Assembly (NCBI GenBank): GCA_963740255.1
Contig: CAVUDO010000002.1
Span: 930,001 to 994,000 of the forward strand
DNA from: CAVUDO01 sp963740255
GTDB taxonomy: Bacteria > Actinomycetota > Actinomycetes > Mycobacteriales > Cryptosporangiaceae
Reading direction: 5' to 3'
Length of the DNA: 64,000 bases
Shown here: piece after piece, positions 1-7,126 of the stretch
Layout of the letters: every line of letters starts with the position of its first letter
How positions within the stretch are numbered: the stretch's first letter is position 1
Translations under genes and position numbers: made by a program
The notes under the pieces: model-generated
The model's input: the letters and a program-made list of their open reading frames with translations, nothing else
The model's database searches: none
Told to the model about the DNA's origin: nothing

Positions 1-92
1 TGGGTACCGTCAAGACGCGCATGCTCGCGGGCATGCGCCGGCTCGCCCAGGTGCTCAGCGACTCGGTGCACGCTGAGGAGGATGCACGATGA
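1..92 (+). CDS. ECF RNA polymerase sigma factor, C-terminal end (partial)
   Basis: Only the last 29 codons are inside the window. The frame reads GTVKTRMLAGMRRL before ending in TGA at 90-92. This is the recognition-helix end of sigma region 4.2 as seen in extracytoplasmic-function sigma factors. The stop overlaps the start of the next gene (ATGA), an RskA-like anti-sigma factor. The two therefore form a translationally coupled sigma/anti-sigma pair, and a SigK-type sigma factor is the natural inference. The rest of the gene lies upstream of the window. Confidence 0.85.
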   Translation, partial: GTVKTRMLAGMRRLAQVLSDSVHAEEDAR

Positions 93-994
93 CCCGCCCC
101 GAACCGCCCAGCGGTCACGAGGTGTACGCCGAGCTCGCGGCCGGTTGGGCCCTGCACGCGCTCGAACCCGACGACGAGGTTCGGTTCGCCGCGCACCTGG
201 ACGACTGCGAACGGTGCACCGCCGACGTCGGGGACTACCTGGTGCTGCTCGCCGACCTGGCTGAGGCGACGCCCGGTGCCGCGCCGCCCGCGTCCCTGGG
301 GGCGCGGATCCGCGCGGCCGTGCGCAGCGGGTTCGAACAACCCGAGCCCGCGTCCCGGTCTGTGCCTGCCCTGACCGTGGTCACCGGACGGTCGGAGGCC
401 GAGGCCCCGGTCGAGGTGGCTGACGAGCCGAGCCCCGCGGTCCGGCTGGACGACCGGCGGCGACGCCGGCTGATGCTGGCCGCCGCGGCCGTCGCCACCG
501 TGCTGGCCGTGGGCGGCTCCGTCGCGGCCGGCTTCGAGCGGGCCCAGACCGCCGGCGACCGCGCCGACCAGATTGCCGCCCAGCTCTCCCGCCGGGACGC
601 CGAGGTGGCGCAGATCCGCGCGCTGGCCCACAAGCGCGCCGAGGTGCTCCGGATGTCGGTCCAACCGGGCGTGTCCCTGACGGTGCTGGCGGACGAGTCG
701 CTGGTCAAGGGCTACGTCATGGTGCGCAACGGCACGGCCGAGGTGATCGCGGACGGGCTGGGCGCCAACGACGTCACGCTGAGCACCTACGTGCTGTGGC
801 TGCTGCCGCGCGGCGGCGGGGTGCCGCAGCCGTTGGAGCGCTTCGACGTGACGAGTGCGTTCTCCTCGACGGGTCGCGCGGTTCGGCTACCCTCTGCCGT
901 GACCGCGGGGGGGTTCGCCGTGAGTCTCGAACCCGGGCGGCAGATGCCCTCCAAGCCGACCGCCGTGGTCGCCAATGGTGAGGTGGAGAGCTGA
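89..994 (+). CDS. RskA-family anti-sigma factor, membrane-bound
   Basis: This 301-aa protein has the usual three-part layout. The N-terminal cytoplasmic zinc-associated anti-sigma domain contains H36, C40 and C43 (HLDDCERC). One membrane helix lies near residues 128-149. The C-terminal extracytoplasmic RskA domain covers about residues 185-300 and includes the typical YVLWLLPRGG and FAVSLEP stretches. The family holds its partner ECF sigma factor inactive at the membrane until regulated proteolysis releases it. The ATG overlaps the sigma gene stop by 4 nt, so stoichiometric co-translation is likely. Family assignment is firm; the inducing signal cannot be read from the sequence. Confidence 0.9.
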   Translation: MTRPEPPSGHEVYAELAAGWALHALEPDDEVRFAAHLDDCERCTADVGDYLVLLADLAEATPGAAPPASLGARIRAAVRSGFEQPEPASRSVPALTVVTGRSEAEAPVEVADEPSPAVRLDDRRRRRLMLAAAAVATVLAVGGSVAAGFERAQTAGDRADQIAAQLSRRDAEVAQIRALAHKRAEVLRMSVQPGVSLTVLADESLVKGYVMVRNGTAEVIADGLGANDVTLSTYVLWLLPRGGGVPQPLERFDVTSAFSSTGRAVRLPSAVTAGGFAVSLEPGRQMPSKPTAVVANGEVES

Positions 995-1032
995 CCGAGA
1001 GCACGCCGGGCCTGTCGTCCGGGCGCGATGTC

Positions 1033-1530
1033 GTGCCGCCGGACGGAACGGCCCTCACCGAACCCGCCTCCCCTGCCGCCAGTGCGGCCGACCCAGTCGC
1101 TGGCAGGCCCGCGTTCGGCGTGCGGATGCGACAGCACGTCGTCGTCCGCACGACCCGGAGTGCCGGCAAGGTGGTCTATCGCCGGGTGATCCATCCGGTG
1201 CGCACCCACCGGGTGTTCGGATGGCCCTACCGGATCCTGGTGGGCATCGTCGGCGCGGCGATCCTCGCGCTCGGGATCGTGATGATCCCGGCGCCGGGAC
1301 CCGGCTGGCTGGTGGTGCTCGGCGGCCTCGCCGTGCTGGCCACCGAGTTCGCCTGGGCCCGCCGGCTGCTCCACTTCACCCGCCGATGGGTGCGGGCGTG
1401 GACCGGCTGGGTGATGGCGAAGCCGCTCTGGACCCGGTTCGCGTTCGGGTCCGCGGGGCTGGTGGTGCTGGCCGCGGTGGCGCTGGTTTCACTGCGCGCC
1501 AGCGGGTATCACGGGTTCCCGTTCCGCTGA
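1033..1530 (+). CDS. TIGR02611 family membrane protein
   Basis: This 165-aa protein has a polar N-terminus (about 60 residues) and three hydrophobic segments. One lies near residues 66-86. The second covers the PAPGPGWLVVLGGLAVLATEF signature region, and the third is near the C-terminus. The PGPGWL...LATEF..A motif is diagnostic for TIGR02611 actinobacterial membrane proteins, whose function is unknown. GTG at 1033 is used because the frame upstream has no better start before a stop codon. The gene begins 38 nt after the anti-sigma gene and could be in the same transcript. It ends 28 nt before tRNA-Val. Confidence 0.8.
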   Translation: MPPDGTALTEPASPAASAADPVAGRPAFGVRMRQHVVVRTTRSAGKVVYRRVIHPVRTHRVFGWPYRILVGIVGAAILALGIVMIPAPGPGWLVVLGGLAVLATEFAWARRLLHFTRRWVRAWTGWVMAKPLWTRFAFGSAGLVVLAAVALVSLRASGYHGFPFR

Positions 1531-1540
1531 ACGGATCAGG

Positions 1541-1546
1541 TATGGT
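1541..1546 (+). promoter_or_regulatory. Candidate -10 element for tRNA-Val
   Basis: TATGGT lies 12 nt before the mature 5' end of the tRNA, the right place for a sigma-70 type -10 box. No good -35 is visible, since that position falls in the end of the preceding gene. Confidence 0.4.
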
Positions 1547-1558
1547 GATCCGGTTCCC

Positions 1559-1630
1559 GGGCGATTAGCTCAGCGGGAGAGCGCTCCGTTCACACCGGAG
1601 AGGTCACTGGTTCGATCCCAGTATCGCCCA
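1559..1630 (+). tRNA. tRNA-Val (anticodon CAC)
   Basis: The sequence folds as a complete cloverleaf. The acceptor stem GGGCGAT pairs with ATCGCCC, the D-stem is GCTC/GAGC, and the anticodon stem CTCCG/CGGAG carries loop TTCACAC. The T-arm is ACTGG-TTCGATC-CCAGT and the discriminator base is A. Anticodon CAC reads the valine codon GUG. CCA is not encoded. The length is 72 nt without CCA. An accessory block starts directly downstream. Confidence 0.97.
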
Positions 1631-1664
1631 CCCACGTTTCCGTCTTCTTCCTTGCGGTTTCGCG

Positions 1665-1961
1665 TCAGGCACGTGACCGACACGGTCGACCGCGCGCCAG
1701 GATCTCCCGCCGATCTGAGAACTCCGCGCGTGCCCGCACCGGCCTCTGGACGGGCGTCAGTCCGTCCAGGAAGCCGCTGAGGTACCGCACCGTCAGACAG
1801 GGCCAGGCTGTCCCGCAGCGCCGGCAGTGCGTCAGTTGGAGGTCCTCCGGGGCGGGGGTGTGCTCCTGCCACAGGTCGACTCCGGCCTGCCAGGCGATGC
1901 CCGCGAGGACCCCGGAGGGTGGTTCGGTCGGTGGCGCGCCGAGGTGGACGGTCAAGGCCAC
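1665..1961 (-). CDS. Small protein with zinc-ribbon-like motif, function unknown
   Basis: This 98-aa product has a GTG start. The only recognisable element is a central HCRRCGTAWPC segment, a CxxC...C cluster of the kind seen in small accessory proteins of actinomycetes; metal binding is an inference. The start overlaps the end of the upstream resolvase-like gene by 10 nt, so the two are likely translated from one message. The last third is rich in Arg and less convincing as folded protein. One copy of a 21-nt direct repeat lies inside this gene. No database family could be assigned. Confidence 0.5.
   Translation of the reverse strand: MALTVHLGAPPTEPPSGVLAGIAWQAGVDLWQEHTPAPEDLQLTHCRRCGTAWPCLTVRYLSGFLDGLTPVQRPVRARAEFSDRREILARGRPCRSRA
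1749..1769. repeat. Left copy of 21-nt direct repeat bracketing the accessory block
   Basis: This sequence matches 5428-5448 at 20 of 21 positions, including 16 identical bases in a row (GACGGGCGTCAGTCCG). The two copies enclose the regulator/kinase block that follows tRNA-Val. They could be remnant attachment or recombination sites, but a match of this size is not far above chance in 64 kb of GC-rich DNA. Confidence 0.45.
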
Positions 1962-2299
1962 AGCTCGGGATGTTCGTCGTCAGCCCACAGCACGTGAAGC
2001 CGGGCGCCGGTGTCGGCGATGCGGCGTTCCCACTGCTCCCGGGCGGGCGTGAGCCAGGACAGGTGGCTGCGTGCGGGGATGAGCACCCCGGCTCCGTCGT
2101 TGCGCCAGAGGGCATTCATCAGGAGGCCGAACCCGTCGCGTTGCGCCAGTAGCCCGGTGCAGGGCATGTCGATGTAGACCGCGAGCAGTTCCAGGGCGTG
2201 ATCGCCGGCGTGCAGCGCGAGTTCGCCTTCGAGGATGACCAGCTTGGCCGGCTCGACGTCGGCCGAGCGCAGGTAGCCGAAGACCTGGGGCCGGATCAC
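1952..2299 (-). CDS. Resolvase-like protein lacking the catalytic serine
   Basis: This 115-aa protein resembles the N-terminal catalytic domain of serine recombinases. It has a VFGYLRS start (residues 6-12) where resolvases have FGYARVS. Later come a helix/strand run ending in VYID, then RDGFGLLMNAL and GVLIPARSHLSW, matching the usual RxGFxxLL and VVVxxLDRLSR region. The nucleophilic serine position is alanine (S-A instead of V-S), and no DNA-binding domain follows. It is therefore probably catalytically dead, used for protein contacts or regulation. GTG at 2299 is chosen because the fold begins there. It is co-oriented with its two small neighbours and divergent from the HTH regulator. Confidence 0.55.
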   Translation of the reverse strand: MIRPQVFGYLRSADVEPAKLVILEGELALHAGDHALELLAVYIDMPCTGLLAQRDGFGLLMNALWRNDGAGVLIPARSHLSWLTPAREQWERRIADTGARLHVLWADDEHPELWP

Positions 2300-2415
2300 G
2301 GGTGTCCTTCTGGTGGGTGGTTGGACAGCCAGACCGGCGACGGCTTTGGGGCGCGGCATCGCCGGTCCGGCCGGCATGGGGGCGGCGGTCAAGCCGCTGT
2401 GAGACGCCGGGACGG

Positions 2416-2571
2416 TCACGAGCGCACCGGCTGGTGCGTGGTGGTGTGGGCGCACCGCGAACACGACAGCGTCTTCCCGCGCCGGGGGCACCACCGCAGC
2501 GCCCGCTGGAACGTCCACAGCCCGGCCAGCCAGCCGAGCAGCAACGCGGCGAGGGCGGTCACGTAGACCAT
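2416..2571 (-). CDS. 51-aa single-pass membrane protein with Cys motif
   Basis: The ATG at 2571 gives a product with one strongly hydrophobic helix (residues 4-21, ALAALLLGWLAGLW). A short cytoplasmic tail follows, containing CPRRG and CSRC, a possible zinc site. The longer upstream frame reads as low-complexity Arg/Ser and is not used. The gene heads a minus-strand set with the resolvase-like and zinc-ribbon-like genes, divergent from the HTH regulator. Function is unknown. Confidence 0.5.
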   Translation of the reverse strand: MVYVTALAALLLGWLAGLWTFQRALRWCPRRGKTLSCSRCAHTTTHQPVRS

Positions 2572-2717
2572 GACGACTCTCCGGGTGTGGTTCGAACGGT
2601 GTCCGCGATGCGGACGACCCGTGCTCCGGATCGACCATCCGCCACCGGATGCGTCGGGGCGAGATCGCACGGGAGTCACACGGGATCACGTCCCAACACC
2701 GACCGTGCGACCCCTGT

Positions 2718-2723
2718 TACACT
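2718..2723 (+). promoter_or_regulatory. Candidate -10 box for the HTH regulator
   Basis: TACACT preceded by TGT lies 30 nt before the ATG at 2754 in the divergent intergenic region. No clear -35 is seen. The position suits transcription starting close to the GGGGG ribosome-binding site. Confidence 0.35.
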
Positions 2724-2753
2724 CCGGGACTCGCCATTCCCTGGGGGTCGGTC

Positions 2754-4124
2754 ATGCCACGCCGCCCGAATCGATCTCTCCAGATGCTCCTGGCAGCCAC
2801 TGGCTGGAGCAATGCAGGTCTGGCCAAGCGCGCGAACGAGGCGTGCCAAGCGGCCGGCTCTCAACGCTCGTATACCGCGACCTCGGTGGCCAATTGGCTG
2901 CGCGGCATGGTGCCAGCCGCTCCAGTCCCAGCGATTCTGGCTGGACTCTTCGGTCAGGAACTTCGGCGACCGATCTCTCTGCGCGCACTTGGATTCCCGG
3001 AAGAGGTCCCACGCGACCTCGGTCTGACATGGCAGCCGTCTGCCGGCGCGGCGATGGACGCCGCAGTGGGTCTCTGGGACGTGGACAAGCCCGACTCGCC
3101 ACTCCTCGCTGCAGGGTGGATGGTCGGGGCGTTCGCCGCGCCATCCCGAGAATGGCTGCTCGGCTGGTTCGACGAAGACCTGGCGCGTCAGGGCGGCCGA
3201 CGGGTCGGAGTCACCGAAGTCGACGTCGTGGTGTCGATGTGTGAAGCGTTCTCTGCCGCCGATCATCGGCTCGGAGGTGGCTACGCCCGTGCCACCTTGA
3301 TTCACTACCTCAACGATGTGGTGCGTCCGCTGCTCGGTGGCAGCTACAGCCACCAGGTCGGCAGCCAAATCCTCGGCGCGGCGGCTCGCCTCTGCGACCT
3401 TGGCGGCTTCATGGCCTTCGACTCCGGACATCAAGGCATCGCTCAGCGCTACTACATCCAGGCCCTGCGTCTGGCGCAAGCCAGCGGCGACCATGCCCTC
3501 GGCGCCCACATTCTCACCGACATGGCCATGCAGGCTCTCTACGTGGGGGATGCGTTGGAAGCTGTCTCGTTGGCACGGGCGGCGCAGCGCGCCGCAACCG
3601 ATGGTGGCTCGCACGCCTCTGGCGCCCGCTGCTTGGCGATCGAGGCTCGGGCTCACGCCCGCCTTGGCGACACCCGGCGCTGCGCCGAGGCCATGAGTCG
3701 TGCTGAGCACGCCATGGACCGTCTGCACCCAGACGACGAGCCGCTCTGGGTGCGGTTCTTCACCGACGTCCAGCTACAAGCCGAGTTCACCTACGCCAGC
3801 GCCGACCTCGGCCGCGCCACCGATGTGCAGCGTTTCGCCGCCGTGGTGGCCGCCGACACGAACGAGATGGACCGCCGCAAGGTGCTCGTCGCCTCAGCGC
3901 TGGCCGCCTCCTATCTGACGCCGGCCGGGAGCCGCAAGCAGGTCGACGTAGATGGAGCTTGCGCCGCCCTGAGCAGTACTGCGCCCCTACTCCAGGCGCT
4001 GACGACCAAGCGTGGCGTCGAAGCGGTCAACGCGGTACGTCGGAGTCTCCAGCCGTTCGCTGACCTTGGCGCAGTTCAAGATCTCGAAGCCCAGCTACAG
4101 CCCCTGCTAGGTGTGCCCGCCTGA
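2754..4124 (+). CDS. XRE-type HTH regulator with TPR-like helical C-terminus
   Basis: This 456-aa protein has an N-terminal helix-turn-helix of the actinomycete XRE type (about residues 8-60, with LLAATGWSNAGLAKRANEA). A long alpha-helical region follows (about 190-450), built of repeated Ala-rich helix pairs such as AQRYYIQALRLAQ and GAHILTDMAMQALY, typical of tetratricopeptide repeats. Such proteins are usually regulators that sense a peptide or protein through the TPR part. ATG 2754 follows GGGGGT at a suitable distance; the longer frame upstream reads through promoter-like DNA. The gene is followed after 45 nt by an APH-fold kinase and looks lower in GC than the flanking core genes. The ligand is unknown. 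Confidence 0.75.
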   Translation: MPRRPNRSLQMLLAATGWSNAGLAKRANEACQAAGSQRSYTATSVANWLRGMVPAAPVPAILAGLFGQELRRPISLRALGFPEEVPRDLGLTWQPSAGAAMDAAVGLWDVDKPDSPLLAAGWMVGAFAAPSREWLLGWFDEDLARQGGRRVGVTEVDVVVSMCEAFSAADHRLGGGYARATLIHYLNDVVRPLLGGSYSHQVGSQILGAAARLCDLGGFMAFDSGHQGIAQRYYIQALRLAQASGDHALGAHILTDMAMQALYVGDALEAVSLARAAQRAATDGGSHASGARCLAIEARAHARLGDTRRCAEAMSRAEHAMDRLHPDDEPLWVRFFTDVQLQAEFTYASADLGRATDVQRFAAVVAADTNEMDRRKVLVASALAASYLTPAGSRKQVDVDGACAALSSTAPLLQALTTKRGVEAVNAVRRSLQPFADLGAVQDLEAQLQPLLGVPA

Positions 4125-4169
4125 TCCTGATGCGGCCCGAAGACCCGAGCCGAAGGTAAGGTCCCGCCA

Positions 4170-5105
4170 GTGACGAGCCCACGGCCCACTCCAGTCAAGG
4201 ACGCCGCCGAGACACCCCAGCTCCGTCAGGCGCTCGAGCACGCCTGCCGGGAGCGGGGACTGTCGGCCAGCGGGGCGAGTCTGATCCATCACTACAGCAA
4301 CGCTGTCTACTTGCTCCCGGAGGAGCAGGTTGTGGCCCGCCTGACGCGCGGCGGCTCAGCGGAGCGGGTCCGTAAGACCCAGACCATCCTCGGCTGGCTC
4401 ACCGAGCACACGAGCGTGGCAGCCACGGCACCGCGGCCGGCTACGGAGGCGGTCGTCGTCGACGACAAGACGACCGTAAGTTTCTGGACCTACTACCCCC
4501 AGCCCGACAACGGGCCGGACTTCACCTCGACCCACCTCGCGCGCATTCTCCATGATCTGCACGACGTGGAACAGCCGCCCATTACAGTGGATCGTTGGCA
4601 CCCGCTCACCTCGCTGGCCACCGTCCTCGCAGACCCCGAATACACCCAGACGCTTACGCCGAGCGACCTAGCCTGGCTCCATGACACCGTGGCCGACGTC
4701 CAGCAGCGCGTCCTGGCCCTCGACTCACCCCTCGGCCACGGCCTGATCCATGGAGACGCCTGGGCTGGCAACCTCCTCTGGGACACCGCCTCCGGACCAG
4801 ACGCCGCCGTACTCGGCGACTGGGACTGGGTCTCCCACGGCCCGCGCGAAGTTGACCTCGTCCCGACCTGGCATGCCGCCCGTCGCTACGGCAAGAACCA
4901 GGACTGGACCAACACCTTCGCCCAGATCTACGCCTACGACCTCGCCACCTGGCCAGGCAGCGAAACACTCCTGCACATGCGCGACCTCATGCAGATCACC
5001 GGACCCCTCCGCCGCGCCCGCGACGGCTCCGTATTTGCCGAAGCGCTACGACAACGGCTGGATGGAATACGCAGCGGGTCAGGCGAGACCTGGCGGGGGC
5101 TGTAG
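4170..5105 (+). CDS. Aminoglycoside phosphotransferase (APH)-fold kinase
   Basis: This 311-aa protein starts with GTG. It carries the APH catalytic loop HGLIHGDAWAGNLLW (about residues 190-204, with catalytic Asp and Asn) and the metal-binding segment VLGDWDWVSHGPREVDL about 25 residues later. The N-terminal lobe is short and has VVARL as the likely beta-3 lysine-equivalent strand. APH-fold enzymes phosphorylate antibiotics, choline, homoserine or sugars; the substrate here cannot be read. It probably shares a transcript with the HTH-TPR regulator 45 nt upstream. This regulator-kinase pairing recurs in actinomycete accessory regions, so signalling or self-protection is as likely as drug resistance. 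Confidence 0.75.
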   Translation: MTSPRPTPVKDAAETPQLRQALEHACRERGLSASGASLIHHYSNAVYLLPEEQVVARLTRGGSAERVRKTQTILGWLTEHTSVAATAPRPATEAVVVDDKTTVSFWTYYPQPDNGPDFTSTHLARILHDLHDVEQPPITVDRWHPLTSLATVLADPEYTQTLTPSDLAWLHDTVADVQQRVLALDSPLGHGLIHGDAWAGNLLWDTASGPDAAVLGDWDWVSHGPREVDLVPTWHAARRYGKNQDWTNTFAQIYAYDLATWPGSETLLHMRDLMQITGPLRRARDGSVFAEALRQRLDGIRSGSGETWRGL

Positions 5106-5435
5106 CTGTAACCAGGGGTGGAATCGAACACGCCCAGCGACAGATTCTGACTGGGAGGAGTGATTCGCCCACGAACGACCTCACCACCGTCCGCCACGGA
5201 CTCCTCGACATGATGGCTCTCGACCAGACCGATGGCTCGATAGCCGATGAGGTGGGCTGTCTTGCGCCACCAGGCATGCCGGCCGCATCCCGGTCAGAGG
5301 AACGGCTCCAAGTGGTGGACGTCGACCTTGGGCCCGTGCGTGTGCGACGTTCGCGATGCAGCACCTACGGAGCTCTGCTGGATCAGGACACCGGATTACC
5401 GGCGCCAAGAGTTCCTCGTGTGTGGCCGACGGGCG
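5106..5435. other. Intergenic stretch with possible gene remnant
   Basis: No complete gene is visible. Around 5174-5250 one plus frame reads like protein (NDLTTVRHGLLDMMALDQ) behind a GGGAGGAG sequence. It has no start codon in the right place and soon becomes low-complexity. It may be a broken N-terminal coding remnant at the edge of the accessory block. The right copy of the direct repeat begins at its end. Confidence 0.35.
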
Positions 5436-5448
5436 TCAGTCCGGCCAG
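5428..5448. repeat. Right copy of 21-nt direct repeat bracketing the accessory block
   Basis: Partner of 1749-1769 (20/21 identical). It overlaps the stop codon of the padR gene, so the padR 3' end may have been rewritten if the repeat marks a recombination junction. Confidence 0.45.
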
Positions 5449-5987
5449 ACGGCCGCCTTTGCCAGCGCCGGGCGCGGGAGGGCGTCGAACCAGCCGAGCA
5501 CCGCGCGTTCGTAGGCGAGGCCGAAGTCGAGGGTGGCCAGTGCGTACGGGTCCGGGTCGCCGGCCTCGACGGCGGCGGCGCGCTGCGCCTCGTACTCGGC
5601 CAGCCGCTCGGCGTGGGCCGCGTGGTGGTGGTCGAGGAACGCACCGAGCTGGTCGGGCGGCAGGTGGCGGCCGAACGCGAGGGTGAGCAGCAACGGGAAC
5701 CGGATCGTCTCCGGGCTGGGCTCGCGGCGCACCCAGTCGGCGAACGCCGCCCGACCGGCGTCGGTGACGCTGTACGGCCGCCGGTCCCGCCGGCCGCGCT
5801 CCCCCGCCTCGACCAGGCCGGCCGCCGCCATCGCCGTGAGCTCCCGGTAGACCTGGCTCTGCGTCAGCGACCAGAAGTCCCCGATCACCGCCTGTGCGGT
5901 GGTGACCAGGTCCCAGCCCGACAGCGGCCCGTGGTGCAGGAAGCCGAGCAGCGACGCGGCGGTGGCGTTGAGCGGACGACTGGTCAT
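5436..5987 (-). CDS. PadR family transcriptional regulator
   Basis: This 183-aa protein has an N-terminal winged helix (residues 6-80, SLLGFLHHGPLSGWDL...VYRELTAMAAAGLVEAG), the PadR signature. A Vir-like C-terminal helical dimerisation region (about 95-175) follows. PadR proteins are repressors, often of phenolic-stress or efflux genes. ATG 5987 sits behind GGAAGG. It is divergent from a membrane protein gene at 6093, and a perfect inverted repeat lies between them, so autoregulation plus control of the neighbour is likely. The C-terminal codons coincide with a direct repeat, so the extreme end may not be ancestral. Confidence 0.85.
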   Translation of the reverse strand: MTSRPLNATAASLLGFLHHGPLSGWDLVTTAQAVIGDFWSLTQSQVYRELTAMAAAGLVEAGERGRRDRRPYSVTDAGRAAFADWVRREPSPETIRFPLLLTLAFGRHLPPDQLGAFLDHHHAAHAERLAEYEAQRAAAVEAGDPDPYALATLDFGLAYERAVLGWFDALPRPALAKAAVWPD

Positions 5988-6022
5988 CGCAATGCCTTCC
6001 CCGGTACGTGGGCTCGACCTCT

Positions 6023-6040
6023 TGACATCCCATTGTGTCA
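6023..6040. promoter_or_regulatory. Likely PadR operator, TGACA-N8-TGTCA
   Basis: A perfect 5+5 inverted repeat with an 8-nt spacer lies between padR and the divergent membrane gene. Spacing and bases fit the dyads bound by PadR proteins. The left arm overlaps TTGACA (6022-6027), a consensus -35 for the rightward promoter, so binding would block the polymerase. Confidence 0.6.
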
Positions 6041-6092
6041 GGTTCATCGTGGGAGGAGACAACCTGGCACTGTGGAATGTTGGCGGTGGGTC

Positions 6093-6596
6093 ATGACCGG
6101 ATCGGAACTCGGGTCCACCCTGCTGCTGGTGACCCACGTCGCGGCGGGCGTGGCGGCGCTGGCGTTCGGTCCGCTCGCGGTGCTGGGCCGGCGGCGGTCG
6201 TGGCCGGCCCGGTTCGACCCGGCCTACCAGATCGGCGTGGCCGCGCTGGCGGCGACGGCACTGGGCCTGGTGGCGCTGGCACCGGCCCGGCTGTGGTGGC
6301 TGATCCCCATCGCCGTGGCGACCGAGGCCGCCGCCCTGGGCGGATGGTGGCTGGTGCGGCGCGGCCCGGATCGTTGGACCCCGTGGCAGGTCCGGCTGCT
6401 GGGCGGCTCCTACGTGTCGCTGGTCACCGCGCTGTTCGTCGTCCAGTGGGGCACGGCCGTCGCGTGGCTCGCCCCCAGCGTCACCGGCTTCGTCGTGGTC
6501 GAGACGGCTGCCTCTCTCGTCGGCCGCAGAGCCCCGGCCTCGAAACCCCACGGCCGGGACACGCCCCGGCCCCACCCCGCCCCCGCCGAGAGGTGA
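6093..6596 (+). CDS. DUF2306-like four-helix membrane protein
   Basis: This 167-aa protein has four hydrophobic helices. The first includes THVAAGVAALAFGPLAVLGRR, resembling the H..xG..AxxxGP opening of DUF2306 membrane proteins. The tail after residue 150 is Pro/Arg-rich. ATG 6093 is preceded by GGCGGTGGG. It is divergent from padR and shares the operator region, so it is the probable regulatory target. The next gene starts 6 nt after its stop, suggesting an operon. Function is unknown. Confidence 0.65.
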   Translation: MTGSELGSTLLLVTHVAAGVAALAFGPLAVLGRRRSWPARFDPAYQIGVAALAATALGLVALAPARLWWLIPIAVATEAAALGGWWLVRRGPDRWTPWQVRLLGGSYVSLVTALFVVQWGTAVAWLAPSVTGFVVVETAASLVGRRAPASKPHGRDTPRPHPAPAER

Positions 6597-6602
6597 CCTC
6601 CG

Positions 6603-7040
6603 ATGGCCCCCGAACAGCTCCGTGCCTCCGACGCCGACCGTGAACGACTCGCCGGCGTGCTCGGCGAACAGCTTGCCGCCGGCCGGCTCACCCTGCCCGA
6701 GTTCGACGACCGGGTGGCCGCCGCCTACGCCGCCACGACGCTGGGCGAGCTCGACGGCCTGCTCCGCGACCTCCCCGCAGTGCGGGACCCGGGCCCGGCC
6801 GCCGCGGCGCCCCCGGCCCGGGCGCCCCTCGGCAAGCCCGGGCGACCGGGGCGGGGCGAGTGGGCGACCTGGTCGCGCGTCGGCGCGCTCTGCGTCGCGA
6901 TCTGGCTGGTGACCTCGGTGGCGAGCGGGGGCCCGCTCTACTTCTGGCCGGCCTGGGTGTTCGGCCCCTGGGGTCTGGTGCTCCTGGCCGGTGTCCTCAG
7001 CGGCCGCCGGCCGGCGCCGCGAGTCCGCCGCACGGGCTGA
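6603..7040 (+). CDS. DUF1707 domain protein with membrane anchor
   Basis: The 145-aa product opens with a classic DUF1707 unit (residues 7-62, RASDADRERLAGVLGEQLAAGRL...EFDDR...AYAATTLGEL), an actinobacterial domain also called SHOCT-like. A Pro/Ala linker follows. The C-terminus has two membrane helices around YFWPAWVFGPWGL, the short 2TM arrangement. It is the second gene of the presumed PadR-controlled unit. The role of DUF1707 proteins is not established; they are commonly membrane-associated regulators. Confidence 0.8.
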   Translation: MAPEQLRASDADRERLAGVLGEQLAAGRLTLPEFDDRVAAAYAATTLGELDGLLRDLPAVRDPGPAAAAPPARAPLGKPGRPGRGEWATWSRVGALCVAIWLVTSVASGGPLYFWPAWVFGPWGLVLLAGVLSGRRPAPRVRRTG

Positions 7041-7126
7041 CCGCGGCGTCCGCCGGGCGGCCGAGCGTTCCTCGGCCGGGCGTGCCCGCGCGACGCCCGG
7101 CGCGGGCCGGTGGTGGGATAGGGCCC

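Noticed and set aside
4170..5105. Calling the APH-fold gene an aminoglycoside resistance gene
   Set aside because: The fold supports only a small-molecule kinase. The pairing with an HTH-TPR regulator and lack of a specific aminoglycoside-kinase signature make a resistance call unsafe.
5108..5160. tRNA T-arm-like sequence on the minus strand (TGTTCGATTCC)
   Set aside because: Neither T-stem, anticodon stem nor acceptor stem can be paired. It may be a degenerate fragment, but there is no evidence for a tRNA or an attachment site.
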